Origin: Desulfobacteraceae bacterium
Lineage (GTDB): Bacteria; Desulfobacterota; Desulfobacteria; Desulfobacterales; Desulfobacteraceae
Assembly (NCBI GenBank): GCA_024225635.1
Contig: JAAEMK010001124.1
Location: 1 to 64,000 of the forward strand
Length of the DNA stretch: 64,000 nucleotides
Reading direction: 5' to 3'
Positions 1-8,471 of the stretch are shown here, piece by piece. Below the pieces are notes generated by a model. The model ran no database searches. It was not told the DNA's origin and was given only the letters and a program-made list of their open reading frames with translations. The position numbers and the translations under genes were made by a program. Position 1 is the stretch's first letter. The number at the start of each line of letters is the position of its first letter.

Positions 1-1963
1 CATAGTTGGTCTGGCCGAAATTGCCGTAGAGGCCCGCAGCCGAGGTGGTCATGATGATCCGGCCGTACCCGTTCTCCTTCATCACCTTGAAGGCGGGACG
101 GGTCACGTTGTAAGCGCCTGTGAGATGGACGTCCAGCACGGTCTGCCAGGTGTCCGGCTCCATCTTAAGAAAGCTCTTGTCCCTCAGGATACCCGCGTTG
201 TTGATGACGATGTCCACCCGGCCAAAGGCATCCATGGCGGTCTTGATGATGGCTTCGCCCCCCTCGGGGGTGGCCACGTTGTCAAAATTGGCAACGGCCT
301 TGCCGCCCAGGGCCTCGATCTCCCTGACCACGGATTCGGCAGGGGAGGAGGAACCTTTACCGCTGCCGTCCCGTGCGCCGCCAAGATCGTTGACCACCAC
401 GCTTGCGCCCCGCTTTGCGAGCTCCAGGGCATATATCCGGCCAAGGCCCGCGCCTGCGCCCGTGACAACGGCGACCCTGCCGTCATAGTCGATATCCTTC
501 TGTTTACTTGCCGCGCCCGGTACCGGCACCGCCTTCCAGAAATAGTTGACCATGCCCCGGTCCTTATCAACGCCCTTGCGCTTGAACTCCATTGTGACCG
601 GAAGGCCGACCTTGAGCTCATCCTGGGTGCAGTCGGTAAAGTCCGCCATGAACCTTCCCCCGCCCTCGAACTGGACCATGCCGTACATGGCCGGAGGATC
701 CACGGACACCGCCAGCATGTCGGCGGTAAAGGTCTTGATACTGGCCGGGACGCCGGCATACTCGTAATCCTCCTGGGTGTAAACCCCGCCGCACTCGGGA
801 TTGACGCAGATATCCATCCTGGGAAACTGGGCCGTGCCGCACTTGGTGCATTTTCCGCCCACAAGGCCCAGGATCATCTTGTTCTTCCGGTAAAGCACGG
901 TCATGGCGGTCTGGGAAGGCGACTCCGCCCGGATGCCCATCTCGGTCTCCACGATCTCCCTGAACTTGAGCCACTTGGGATAGTTATCCACCACTTTTCT
1001 GTTGCCGATGGTGCCGGAGAACCCGTTCCTGAATGCCGGTTTGGTGATGTTGTCCGTCACCTCAAAGTAGAGGGCGTTGCACCCCTGGCCGTAGCCCGCC
1101 ACAAGGATCTTGTCCCCCGGCTTCGCGGTTTCAAGGGCTTTTGCCAGCATGACAAAGGGATGGGCCGTGCCGGTTTCGCCGCACACCTCGTGGAGGTTGT
1201 CCATAAGCTTTTCCGGGTTCGCGCCCAGTTTTTTTGCGATCTTTTTGTGATCCCCCTTAAAAAAGCAAGGATAGATCAGGGTGTCCACGTCGTCCATGGT
1301 GATGGAAAGCTTGTCAAACAGCCCCTTGACGGCAAGGGGAATGATCTTTCCGTAACCTTCATCCCTGACCCAGCGCTCCTCCCACATGTAGTCGAACTGG
1401 TTGCGGCTTCCCCGGTAATGGTCCACGAAATCGTCGGACACGGTGTAGCAACCCTTGTACTCGGCAATGACATTGTCGCTGCCGACGCTCAGCGCCGCGG
1501 CCCCGTCCCCGAACCACATCTCGTAAAAATAGGCGGCCTTTGTCTCCCGCTTGTCGGATGCCGCCACCAGGATCTCTTTTCGCCCCCCCCCTTTTACCGC
1601 ATCCAGGGCGGTGATCAGCGCCGTTGTGGAGACCTTCTGGGAGGCGGTGAAATCGGCGGTGACGATCTCCTTGCCAAGGTTCATGGCGCCGGCCACGATG
1701 CCGGCATTCTGGCGGTCGGTAAAGGGCAAAGTGGTGGAGGCAAGGTAGAGGGCGTCAATTTTCCCCTTGTCCATTCCCCGGGCGCAGTCCCTTGCCGCGG
1801 CAACGGCCATGGTGATGGAATCCTCGTCCCAGTTGCACATGGACCGCTCTCCCTGGGAAACGGCCATGATTGCCGGTGCAAACCATCCCATGCCCTGTAC
1901 GATGGCGGAACGGCTCAGCCTCAACCTTGGAATATATGCTCCATATGATGTGATACCTATCAT
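1..1963 (-). CDS. HMG-CoA synthase-like / DUF35 zinc-ribbon / short-chain dehydrogenase fusion (3' end outside window)
   Basis: Start ATG at 1963 follows an AGGAGA ribosome site; 654 codons are visible before the window edge. Residues about 1-340 have a thiolase-fold HMG-CoA synthase-like domain beginning [16 protein letters not shown]. Residues about 365-480 are a DUF35 acyl-CoA-binding OB domain with a zinc ribbon (Cys372, Cys375, Cys386, Cys391). From about residue 494 comes a Rossmann SDR with TGAGAGLG and NNAG motifs; the catalytic Tyr of YxxxK is the last codon visible. By eye, the position of the HMG-CoA synthase nucleophilic Cys is Gln109 and the usual active-site His is not obvious, so normal condensation chemistry is doubtful. 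DUF35 proteins are known to link thiolase and HMG-CoA synthase partners. I infer a CoA-thioester enzyme in an anaerobic beta-oxidation-like pathway. It lies 40 bp behind a MaoC-SDR gene on the same strand. Substrate unknown. Confidence 0.85.
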   Translation of the reverse strand, partial: MIGITSYGAYIPRLRLSRSAIVQGMGWFAPAIMAVSQGERSMCNWDEDSITMAVAAARDCARGMDKGKIDALYLASTTLPFTDRQNAGIVAGAMNLGKEIVTADFTASQKVSTTALITALDAVKGGGRKEILVAASDKRETKAAYFYEMWFGDGAAALSVGSDNVIAEYKGCYTVSDDFVDHYRGSRNQFDYMWEERWVRDEGYGKIIPLAVKGLFDKLSITMDDVDTLIYPCFFKGDHKKIAKKLGANPEKLMDNLHEVCGETGTAHPFVMLAKALETAKPGDKILVAGYGQGCNALYFEVTDNITKPAFRNGFSGTIGNRKVVDNYPKWLKFREIVETEMGIRAESPSQTAMTVLYRKNKMILGLVGGKCTKCGTAQFPRMDICVNPECGGVYTQEDYEYAGVPASIKTFTADMLAVSVDPPAMYGMVQFEGGGRFMADFTDCTQDELKVGLPVTMEFKRKGVDKDRGMVNYFWKAVPVPGAASKQKDIDYDGRVAVVTGAGAGLGRIYALELAKRGASVVVNDLGGARDGSGKGSSSPAESVVREIEALGGKAVANFDNVATPEGGEAIIKTAMDAFGRVDIVINNAGILRDKSFLKMEPDTWQTVLDVHLTGAYNVTRPAFKVMKENGYGRIIMTTSAAGLYGNFGQTNY

Positions 1964-2003
1964 TAGACTTCTCCTGTTCATTGGTGTTAATGGATGATCC
2001 AAA

Positions 2004-3770
2004 TCACGCCTTTGGTGAAAATGCCGCCATGATATCCCCGACCTGGTCGTTCAGGTGCTTGAACTCCCTGCCCTGGTCCATGGTGGTGACATCCCCGAGC
2101 TTCGCCATGAGCTCTTCGGGAGAGGGAACGGCCTTGCCGTCGCCCAGAACGGTTCCTTTGCCTGTCACCACGGCGGCCCGGTTGAAGAATCCCATGCCCA
2201 CGTTGTAGATGTTGCCTGTCACCGGGCAGTCCTCGGAGCAGAGAAAAAGGGTCATGGGGCTTACGAATTCAGGTTTCATCTTCTTGAACAGATCCTCGGG
2301 CATGATGTCTTCGGTGAGGCGGGATGCGGCAAGGGGAGCCACGGTGTTCACCTTGATATTGTATTTCTCTCCTTCGATCTTGAGCGCGTTCATGAGACCC
2401 ACCAGGGCCATCTTGGCCGCCGAATAATTGGTCTGTCCGAAATTTCCATAGAGCCCGGCCGCCGAGGTGGTCATGATGACCCGGCCGTAGCCCTTCTCCT
2501 TCATCACTTTGAAGGCTGGGCGGGTCACGTTGCAGGCGCCGTTCAAATGCACGGCAAGCACGGCGCCCCAGTTGTCAGGCTCCATCTTGGTAAAACTCTT
2601 GTCCCGGAGGATGCCGGCGTTGTTGATCACGATATCCACGGTGCCAAAGGCGTCAAGGGCCGTCTTGATGATGCTCTCCCCGCCCTCGGGGGTGGCCACG
2701 TTGTCAAAGTTGGCCACGGCCTCTCCGCCAAGCTCCCGGATCTCATTGACCACGGCCTGGGCCGGGGAGGAGGTACCATTGCCGGAACCGTCCCTGGCGC
2801 CGCCAAGATCGTTCACCACCACCCTGGCTCCCCGTTTCGCCAGCTCCAGGGCGTAGACCCGCCCAAGGCCTGCGCCTGCACCGGTGACCACGGCCACCCG
2901 GTCGTCGAACCGGACCGTTTCCCCGATCACATCCCCGTACTCGCATTCGCCGTTGGTGATGATCTCGGCCCCGGTTTCGCTGTGAACGGTTTTCCATACC
3001 GCCCGGCCTTCACCGGTCTTCCAGACCAGGGTCTTCACCGCCTCACCCGGATAGAGGGTCTTTGAGAAACGGCAGTTCATCCGCCGCATCCGCTCCGGCC
3101 TTCCCGGCACCAGGCTTTGGATCAGGGCCCGGCAGGCATAGCCGTGGGTGCAAAGGCCGTGCATGATCGGTTTTTCAAAACCCGCCATTTTCGCGAATTC
3201 AGGGTCCACATGGAGCTGGAACACATCCCCGGTGAGCCGGTAGATCAGGGGCTGGTCCCGGGTGGGAACGCCTTCGATCACATGATCGGGCTCCCTGTCC
3301 GGAAAGGCCACCTCTTTGGGCGGGGCATCCGGGCCGCCGAATCCGCCGTCCAGCCGGGAAAAGAGCGTTATGATGCTGGTGTAGAGTTTTTTGCCGTTGG
3401 AGTGGACCGTATCGAATTCCGCCACCACCAAAGCGCCCCTGTCACCCTTGTCATAGATATCGGTAACCCTGCCCGTGGTGGTCAGGGTGCCTTCGCTTGG
3501 AATGGGATTATGGAAAATCAGCTCCTGCTCGCCGTGGAGAATGCCGGCCAGGTTTACGTTGGTGGTTTCGGCAAGGATTGAAAGGAAATCAATATTGAGT
3601 ATGGATGCGATGGAAAAACTGGGCAGCACCTTGAGGTCCTTTTCATAACAATACTCAAGCTCCTGAAACCCCGCTCCCACACCCAGGGCGTAAAGTACCA
3701 CGTCTTTCCAGGTGTACTCCTTGGTAACCGGACCAATTGGTTTTCCGATCGAATCCAGGTTAAGTGCCAT
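2004..3770 (-). CDS. MaoC-type enoyl-CoA hydratase 2 / short-chain 3-hydroxyacyl-CoA dehydrogenase fusion
   Basis: 588 aa; ATG at 3770 preceded by a strong AAGGAGGAG site. Residues about 1-285 form the double hot-dog hydratase-2 fold seen in peroxisomal multifunctional enzyme type 2. The hydratase motif is present as [10 protein letters not shown], with Asp and His kept but the usual Asn-Pro changed, followed by [15 protein letters not shown]. Residues about 291-588 are an SDR with [12 protein letters not shown], a Ser in TTSAAG and YSAAK. The order (hydratase then dehydrogenase) is the reverse of eukaryotic MFE-2. The likely role is hydration of an enoyl-CoA and oxidation of the 3-hydroxyacyl-CoA, giving the ketoacyl-CoA used by a thiolase-type enzyme such as its downstream neighbour. 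The SDR part is nearly identical to that of the neighbouring gene. Confidence 0.9.
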   Translation of the reverse strand: MALNLDSIGKPIGPVTKEYTWKDVVLYALGVGAGFQELEYCYEKDLKVLPSFSIASILNIDFLSILAETTNVNLAGILHGEQELIFHNPIPSEGTLTTTGRVTDIYDKGDRGALVVAEFDTVHSNGKKLYTSIITLFSRLDGGFGGPDAPPKEVAFPDREPDHVIEGVPTRDQPLIYRLTGDVFQLHVDPEFAKMAGFEKPIMHGLCTHGYACRALIQSLVPGRPERMRRMNCRFSKTLYPGEAVKTLVWKTGEGRAVWKTVHSETGAEIITNGECEYGDVIGETVRFDDRVAVVTGAGAGLGRVYALELAKRGARVVVNDLGGARDGSGNGTSSPAQAVVNEIRELGGEAVANFDNVATPEGGESIIKTALDAFGTVDIVINNAGILRDKSFTKMEPDNWGAVLAVHLNGACNVTRPAFKVMKEKGYGRVIMTTSAAGLYGNFGQTNYSAAKMALVGLMNALKIEGEKYNIKVNTVAPLAASRLTEDIMPEDLFKKMKPEFVSPMTLFLCSEDCPVTGNIYNVGMGFFNRAAVVTGKGTVLGDGKAVPSPEELMAKLGDVTTMDQGREFKHLNDQVGDIMAAFSPKA

Positions 3771-4281
3771 TGTCTCCTCCTTGTAAATGGTTTGATTCGC
3801 AGTTTTTCGTCCACGATTTTATGAACGCGTTTCTTGCTATCCGCTTTTATTATGCGCTTTTGAGGAAGCTTTCGCTGGTGCTCCGGATGAGTCTCCGCTC
3901 TGGTGATGAACATTTACCTGTTGAGTCTCCGGCCAGGTTGAGCCTGCAAACGGTAAGTGAAACTTACTTATCGTATAGTAAGATTCACTTACCCATTAAA
4001 AAGAAGCCCTGTCAAGAAAAAAATGACCCACCCGTTATTTTTTCAGAACACTGAACCGGAGAGGCTAGCATATCTCGTATCGAAGAACAGCGGCAGGGGT
4101 AAGCGAATTATTGCTCTGGTCAGGCCAATTGATACCGATACTTATAAATAATGGTAAAGTCGGCATCATGTCATTTGACCGGCACTATACGCCGCCGGAA
4201 AGGAGGAGAATATCTGTTTTGTGAATTTTAACAGGTTCTTAAAAAAGACTTTCGTTTACAATTGGATTTTCCGGATAAAAA
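3771..4281. other. Intergenic region upstream of the MaoC-SDR gene
   Basis: About 510 bases with no convincing long gene. It holds the palindrome at 3953-3992. It also has a TTGACA-like hexamer on the minus strand (complement of 4010-4015) that could be the -35 of a promoter for the MaoC-SDR operon, although no good -10 is evident at 17 bases. A strong AAAGGAGGAG sequence at about 4198-4207 precedes a possible 23-codon ORF at 4221-4292 (plus). The rest is AT-richer than the flanking genes. Confidence 0.5.
3953..3992. promoter_or_regulatory. 40-bp near-perfect palindrome, probable repressor operator
   Basis: The left arm GTAAGTGAAACTTACT and the reverse complement of the right arm, GTAAGTGAATCTTACT, match at 15 of 16 positions around an 8-base centre TATCGTAT. 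Each arm itself contains GTAAGT/ACTTAC-type sub-repeats. Long, AT-rich, two-fold symmetric sites like this are typical for TetR/FadR-type dimers or pairs of dimers. It lies about 183 bases upstream of the MaoC-SDR start and just downstream of a TTGACA on that strand, so control of the CoA-enzyme operon is the simplest reading. The regulator is not in the window. Confidence 0.6.
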
Positions 4282-4292
4282 CTACCGGGTGA
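4221..4292 (+). CDS. Possible 23-aa small ORF with strong ribosome site
   Basis: A GTG start at 4221 lies 13 bases after AAAGGAGGAG, an unusually good Shine-Dalgarno in an otherwise empty region. The reading frame runs to TGA at 4290-4292 and encodes a basic, aromatic-rich peptide starting MNFNRFLKKTF. It overlaps the end of the converging ABC ATPase gene by a few bases. No homology is recognised, and no promoter is clear. It may be a small protein, a relic of a lost gene, or chance. Confidence 0.2.
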   Translation: MNFNRFLKKTFVYNWIFRIKTTG

Positions 4293-5004
4293 AGGGATGG
4301 GAATGCAGGGTGAGCAGCTTTTGCGCAGAACCGGTTTCAAGGATTCCACCGGCTTTCATCATGGCCACTCGATGACAGAGTGGTTTGAGCGGCAGGGGAT
4401 CATGGGAAATAACCACCAGGGTGAGACCGGCGTCACGATTTATCCGGGCCAGGAGGTCCCGGATACGGATCTGAGCCCCCACATCCAGTCCGGAAAAGGG
4501 TTCGTCACAAACCAGCACCCCGGGATCGGCGGCCAGAACCCGGGCAAGGCCTACCCGCTGGCACTGCCCCCCGCTCAACTCATGGGGTTTCCGTCCCAGC
4601 AGCTTGAGTGACAGGCCCACCTGATCCATAAGTTCCCCCACCCGTTTCCCTATCCGCTCCCTCCTGAGACCTTTAAAACAGACCAGGGGCTCTCCCACCA
4701 ACCTCTCCACCGTGAAATAGGGATTGAGATGGCTGGCGGCATCCTGCCAGAGCATCTGGATTCGCCGTTCTCCCTTTTCCAGGGGCGCTCCGTTGAACCG
4801 AACCTCCCCCCGGGACGGGGTAAACCAACCGGTGAGCACCCTGGCAAGGGTGGTTTTGCCCGCGCCGCTCTCCCCCATTATACCCAGCACCTCGCCCTCC
4901 ATGATCTTGAGATCCACGGACGTCAGGGCCTCCTGACGCCCACAACCGGCCCGGTCAGCAAACCGGACCGAAACTGATTTCAGTTCAATATGCGGCATGG
5001 ACAT
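4282..5004 (-). CDS. ABC transporter ATP-binding protein, nickel/peptide type (DppF/NikE-like)
   Basis: 240 aa; Walker A GESGAGKTT near residue 44, signature LSGGQCQRV and Walker B VLVCDEP, with the switch His in VVISHD. It belongs to the oligopeptide/nickel importer ATPase family, in which two different ATPases pair. It is the last gene of a seven-gene minus-strand operon and overlaps the end of the other ATPase gene by 25 bases, suggesting translational coupling. It would energise uptake through the two permeases encoded upstream. The substrate (nickel, a metal chelate or peptides) cannot be settled from this protein alone. Confidence 0.9.
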   Translation of the reverse strand: MSMPHIELKSVSVRFADRAGCGRQEALTSVDLKIMEGEVLGIMGESGAGKTTLARVLTGWFTPSRGEVRFNGAPLEKGERRIQMLWQDAASHLNPYFTVERLVGEPLVCFKGLRRERIGKRVGELMDQVGLSLKLLGRKPHELSGGQCQRVGLARVLAADPGVLVCDEPFSGLDVGAQIRIRDLLARINRDAGLTLVVISHDPLPLKPLCHRVAMMKAGGILETGSAQKLLTLHSHPFTR

Positions 5005-5858
5005 GCTCCCTTCTCCAGCTGGATCATGTTCTCCACAAGCTGCCGTGCAGCTGCGCTCCGGGGAGACGAAACCACCTGGTCCGAATATCCGGCCTCCGCC
5101 ACCCGTCCCTGTTCCATTACCAGAATTCTCCGGGAGAGACAGGCCACAGCCCGGATATCGTGGGAAACAAGAATGAGAGCCGTGCCGAAATCCCTATTCA
5201 AGGCGGAAAGAAGGCCCAGGATCACCTCCTGATTCACCGGGTCAAGGCCGGTGGTGGGTTCATCCGCAATGAGAACCCTTGGCCGGAGAGCCAGGGCCGT
5301 GGCCACCTGAACACGTTGCTTCATGCCGCCACTGATTTCAAAGGGATACCGGCCGGCCAGGTCGGGAGAAAGCCCGACTGCCTCAAGGAGTTCGCCAATC
5401 TGATCGACGTCGGCTTTTCGACTTTGACTTTCCGGAAGCCCAGGATCTTGTCCCGTTGACATGGCCTTACCCGGTCCGGCCCGGCGCCCCACGTCAACGG
5501 CCTCAAGCAATTGCCGTCCAACGGTCAAAGAAGGATTCAGGGCCTGGACCGCAGACTGGAACATCACGAAGATCCCCCGCCCCCGAAGGCTGTTCCAGGC
5601 GGCCGGGTCAGTGTAGTCCAGGGAATTGCCGCCATACCGGATCTTTCCGGCCGTAACCCTGGCCGGAGGGGAAAGAAGCCCGGCAAGGGAGCGGACCAGC
5701 ATGGTCTTACCGGCCCCGCTCTCGCCCACCACCCCCAGGATTTCACCTGGTTCCAGGGAGAGGGAGACATCCCTGAGCAGGGGCATCCGTTTCTTTCCCG
5801 AACATAAATGAACCGCAAGCCCTGTGGCTTCCAGGATCTTCAATTTATCTTTCATCAT
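4980..5858 (-). CDS. ABC transporter ATP-binding protein, nickel/peptide type (DppD/NikD-like)
   Basis: 292 aa from ATG 5858, overlapping the stop of the upstream permease; GGGAGA lies just before the start. An in-frame open stretch extends further upstream (to 6833) but that part is the permease read in another frame. Walker A GESGAGKTM, signature ISGGMKQRV and Walker B VLIADEPTTGLDP are present. The C-terminal Cys-containing region (VENMIQLEKGACPC) resembles the short tail of oligopeptide ATPases. It forms the heterodimeric motor with the following gene product. Confidence 0.9.
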   Translation of the reverse strand: MMKDKLKILEATGLAVHLCSGKKRMPLLRDVSLSLEPGEILGVVGESGAGKTMLVRSLAGLLSPPARVTAGKIRYGGNSLDYTDPAAWNSLRGRGIFVMFQSAVQALNPSLTVGRQLLEAVDVGRRAGPGKAMSTGQDPGLPESQSRKADVDQIGELLEAVGLSPDLAGRYPFEISGGMKQRVQVATALALRPRVLIADEPTTGLDPVNQEVILGLLSALNRDFGTALILVSHDIRAVACLSRRILVMEQGRVAEAGYSDQVVSSPRSAAARQLVENMIQLEKGACPCRILN

Positions 5859-6667
5859 TGTCTCCCTGCTGTCGGCCTCACCTGAAGGCGGTCCCGCAGC
5901 CCTTCCCCCAGGAGATTGAACCCAAGCACGGCCATGGTGATGGCCAGTCCCGGCGCAAGGACCATCCAGGGAGCCCTGGCCGAATAGAGACCGGCCTCCT
6001 TGAGCATGGCCCCCCACTCCGGCCCGGGCGGCTGGATACCCAGGCCAAGATAGCTGAGGCCGGACAGGGCCACGATCATCCCCCCGGCCTGAAATGCGGC
6101 ATACACCACCACCGGGGGCAGGACCTGGGGCAGGATATAATGAAACACGATTCGCCACCGGCTGATGCCCATCACCCCGGCAGCCCGCACATACTCCTTT
6201 TCCCTGGCCGCCAGAACCTGGCCCCGGACAAAGCGGGTCCACCAGGCCCAGCCAACCGCGCCAAGTCCCATCATGGCGGAGGTAAGTGAAGGTCCCAGGC
6301 TCCCGGCCAGTATAAGGGCCGGAATCAATGCCGGGAAGGCGAGCATCACATCCGCGGCCCACATGATGGTGCGGGAGATCCCGGGCCCGGCCAGCCCGGC
6401 CAGAAATCCCATGACCATCCCCGGAACCAGGGCCATCAGGGCTGTCCCCACACCGGCAAGGAGGGAGACGCCCCCGCCCAGGAGCACCCGTGTCAGTACG
6501 CACCGGCCCAGATGATCCGTTCCCAAGGGACAGGCAAGGCCCGGGGGAAGCAGCCGCCTTTCCAAAACCACGGCATGGGGGTCGCCGGAAATGAACACCG
6601 GCGCCGCCAGGGAGGCCAGGACAAACCCCAGTACCAGGAGTCCCCCTGCTGTCATCCTGAAGTTCAT
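5855..6667 (-). CDS. ABC transporter permease, nickel/peptide type (DppC/NikC-like)
   Basis: About 270 aa starting MNFRMTAGG at 6667 (an in-frame start at 6700 would overlap the upstream permease more deeply). Several hydrophobic segments are visible. The N-terminal periplasmic part reads PPGLACPLGTDHLGR, the standard motif of DppC/NikC permeases. The cytoplasmic EAA-like loop is AAGVMGISRWRIVFHYILP. It is translationally coupled on both sides (ATGA overlaps), and forms the channel with the preceding gene product. Confidence 0.9.
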   Translation of the reverse strand: MNFRMTAGGLLVLGFVLASLAAPVFISGDPHAVVLERRLLPPGLACPLGTDHLGRCVLTRVLLGGGVSLLAGVGTALMALVPGMVMGFLAGLAGPGISRTIMWAADVMLAFPALIPALILAGSLGPSLTSAMMGLGAVGWAWWTRFVRGQVLAAREKEYVRAAGVMGISRWRIVFHYILPQVLPPVVVYAAFQAGGMIVALSGLSYLGLGIQPPGPEWGAMLKEAGLYSARAPWMVLAPGLAITMAVLGFNLLGEGLRDRLQVRPTAGRQ

Positions 6668-7602
6668 CGCACCTCCCTCCCCCAACGGGGATCCAGGCAA
6701 CGGCAGGCCAGGTCCGCCAATCGGTTACACAAGACATAGGAGAAACCCATGACCAGGACCACTCCCTGAAGTAAAGGAAGATCCCGCACCAAAACCGCAT
6801 CCACGGCCAGCTTGCCGATTCCCGGCCAGGCAAATACAGACTCGATGATCACCGCCCCGCCCAAAAGACTTCCCAGGCAGGTGCCCCACATGACGACTAC
6901 CGGCACCAGGGCGTTTTTCAACAGATGGCGAACGACGATGATTCGCCCGGAAAGGCCCTTGCTCCTGGCAAAAAGAATATACTCCTGGCCCATGATTTCC
7001 AGGAGGGAGGCCCGGAGAACCCGGCCCTGGACAACGGCCATGGAAAGGCCCAGGGTAAAGACCGGCAAAATAAGGGAAGCCGCGCCGTCAAACCCCATGA
7101 CCGGCAGCCACCCGAGCTTGAGGGAAAAAAGAAGAATAAGAAGAATCCCCAGCCAGTAATCGGGGACAGAGATGCTGAGAATTCCTAAAACCCCGATGAA
7201 ATGGTCGGTGGAACGATTTTGCTTCAGGGCTCCCAGGAGCCCCAGGGCCAGGGAGCCGGCCACCGTAAATAAAAAGGTGGCGCCGGCCAGGCAAAGGGTG
7301 GCAGGAAGCCTTGAAAGGATCTCCCGGGCAACCGGGTCCCCGGTTCTGAAGGAACAGCCAAGATCACCGGATGCCAGGCGTTTCAGCCAGGCGAAATATT
7401 GAACCGCCAGGGGACGGTTCAGTCCCAGCTCCTCCCGGACTTCGAGAACGCGCGCCGGGTCGGCGGATTCCAGGCCCGAGCTCAAAAGCAACTCTGCCGG
7501 ATCCCCCGGGGCCAGGTAAATCATGAAAAATGTTATCCAGGACACCCCCAGAAGAACTATAACCAGATAGGCCGATCCCCGGAGAACCTCCCCCGCCCTC
7601 AT
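6664..7602 (-). CDS. ABC transporter permease, nickel/peptide type (DppB/NikB-like)
   Basis: About 312 aa from ATG 7602, which overlaps the TGA of the methyltransferase gene as ATGA; starts at 7614 or 7710 are possible but less economical. The first membrane segment is AYLVIVLLGVSWITFFMIYL followed by APGDP, a hallmark of this permease family. The EAA loop is ARSKGLSGRIIVVRHLLKNA. Pairs with the DppC/NikC-like permease to form the inner-membrane path of the importer. Confidence 0.9.
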   Translation of the reverse strand: MRAGEVLRGSAYLVIVLLGVSWITFFMIYLAPGDPAELLLSSGLESADPARVLEVREELGLNRPLAVQYFAWLKRLASGDLGCSFRTGDPVAREILSRLPATLCLAGATFLFTVAGSLALGLLGALKQNRSTDHFIGVLGILSISVPDYWLGILLILLFSLKLGWLPVMGFDGAASLILPVFTLGLSMAVVQGRVLRASLLEIMGQEYILFARSKGLSGRIIVVRHLLKNALVPVVVMWGTCLGSLLGGAVIIESVFAWPGIGKLAVDAVLVRDLPLLQGVVLVMGFSYVLCNRLADLACRCLDPRWGREVR

Positions 7603-8471
7603 GGGACGTCCCATTTTACCGGCTTCCAGGAAACAACGGAAAGCTTTCGTTGACAGGGACTGGAAATTCTCCCCCCCCAGGCCTCCTTTTCCAGGATCTT
7701 TCGGATGCACGCCCTGTCATCCTGGGAATCCTTCCCGAAAATGGAAAAATAGGACAAGAAAAAATCCAGGCAGTCATCCAGGGTGGCCTCCCATCCATGC
7801 TCCCAGGCCAGTTCCTTGAGATCCGGCCGCCTTCCCGTTGCATTGAGATAACCGGTCAGGCACTCCAAGTGGGAACGGGCCGGACTGTCAGGGGACGAGT
7901 CCATAAGGGCGGACCACAGCCTATCCCTGAGGGGAAGTCCCCCGTTTCCTGAACCAAGGACAACGGCGCAGCACCCCTGGGAAAGTTTTTCCATGGCGGC
8001 AACCCCTTCCGGGCTGAAAACCGGGGGAAAAAAGGCAGCCAGGACCAGGTCATGGGCTGAGCTATCCTCCAACTCCTCAAAACGGGCACACCGGACGGCA
8101 ATGGAGAGGCCCGGACCTCCTCTTTTCTTCAACGTCGCCAGCATGCCCGGTGCATAATCCACGGCCATAACCCGGCAACCCGACCTTGCCAGGGGGATGG
8201 TGAGGGTGCCCGGCCCGCAGCCGAGATCCAGGACAGACCTGCCCGGACAGGCCAGCCCTTCGGCTACGAGGTGTCCGGCCAACCTGTTTCCCAGGTCCCC
8301 GGGACCGCCCCATATCCTGTGGTAAACCCGGCCCACCCGGTTATAAAAGCCGTGCCAGGCATCCGGATTCGCCTTCTGGGTCCGGGCGATTATGGAGTTT
8401 TCCTTTAGGGACGCCCAGGCATCCTCCCAATATTCCCGGTCAAGGCTCTTTTCTGAAATCTTCCGGTTCAT
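7599..8471 (-). CDS. Class I SAM-dependent methyltransferase embedded in the uptake operon
   Basis: 290 aa; the SAM-binding motif I is VLDLGCGPGTLTIPLA near residue 81, followed by the acidic residue in VMAVDYAPGML. The fold is a class I Rossmann methyltransferase. It sits between the binding protein and the first permease with ATGA overlaps on both sides, so it is made with the transporter. Methyltransferases occur in operons for metal-chelate or metallophore uptake and could modify the ligand or a cofactor; that is inference. The substrate cannot be read from the sequence. Confidence 0.8.
   Translation of the reverse strand: MNRKISEKSLDREYWEDAWASLKENSIIARTQKANPDAWHGFYNRVGRVYHRIWGGPGDLGNRLAGHLVAEGLACPGRSVLDLGCGPGTLTIPLARSGCRVMAVDYAPGMLATLKKRGGPGLSIAVRCARFEELEDSSAHDLVLAAFFPPVFSPEGVAAMEKLSQGCCAVVLGSGNGGLPLRDRLWSALMDSSPDSPARSHLECLTGYLNATGRRPDLKELAWEHGWEATLDDCLDFFLSYFSIFGKDSQDDRACIRKILEKEAWGGRISSPCQRKLSVVSWKPVKWDVP

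Noticed and set aside
125-1948. 607-codon open frame on the plus strand (and similar long ones at 2055-3065, 18139-19881, 28711-29907 minus)
   Set aside because: They are exact mirrors of well-recognised genes on the opposite strand; their translations have no family features and are Gly/His/Pro-rich, as antisense frames of GC-rich genes are.
5859-6833. Upstream extension of the DppD-like ATPase to a 617-aa protein
   Set aside because: The extension lies inside the permease gene in another frame and reads as low-complexity Gly/Pro/Arg; the ATPase has its own start with ribosome site at 5858.
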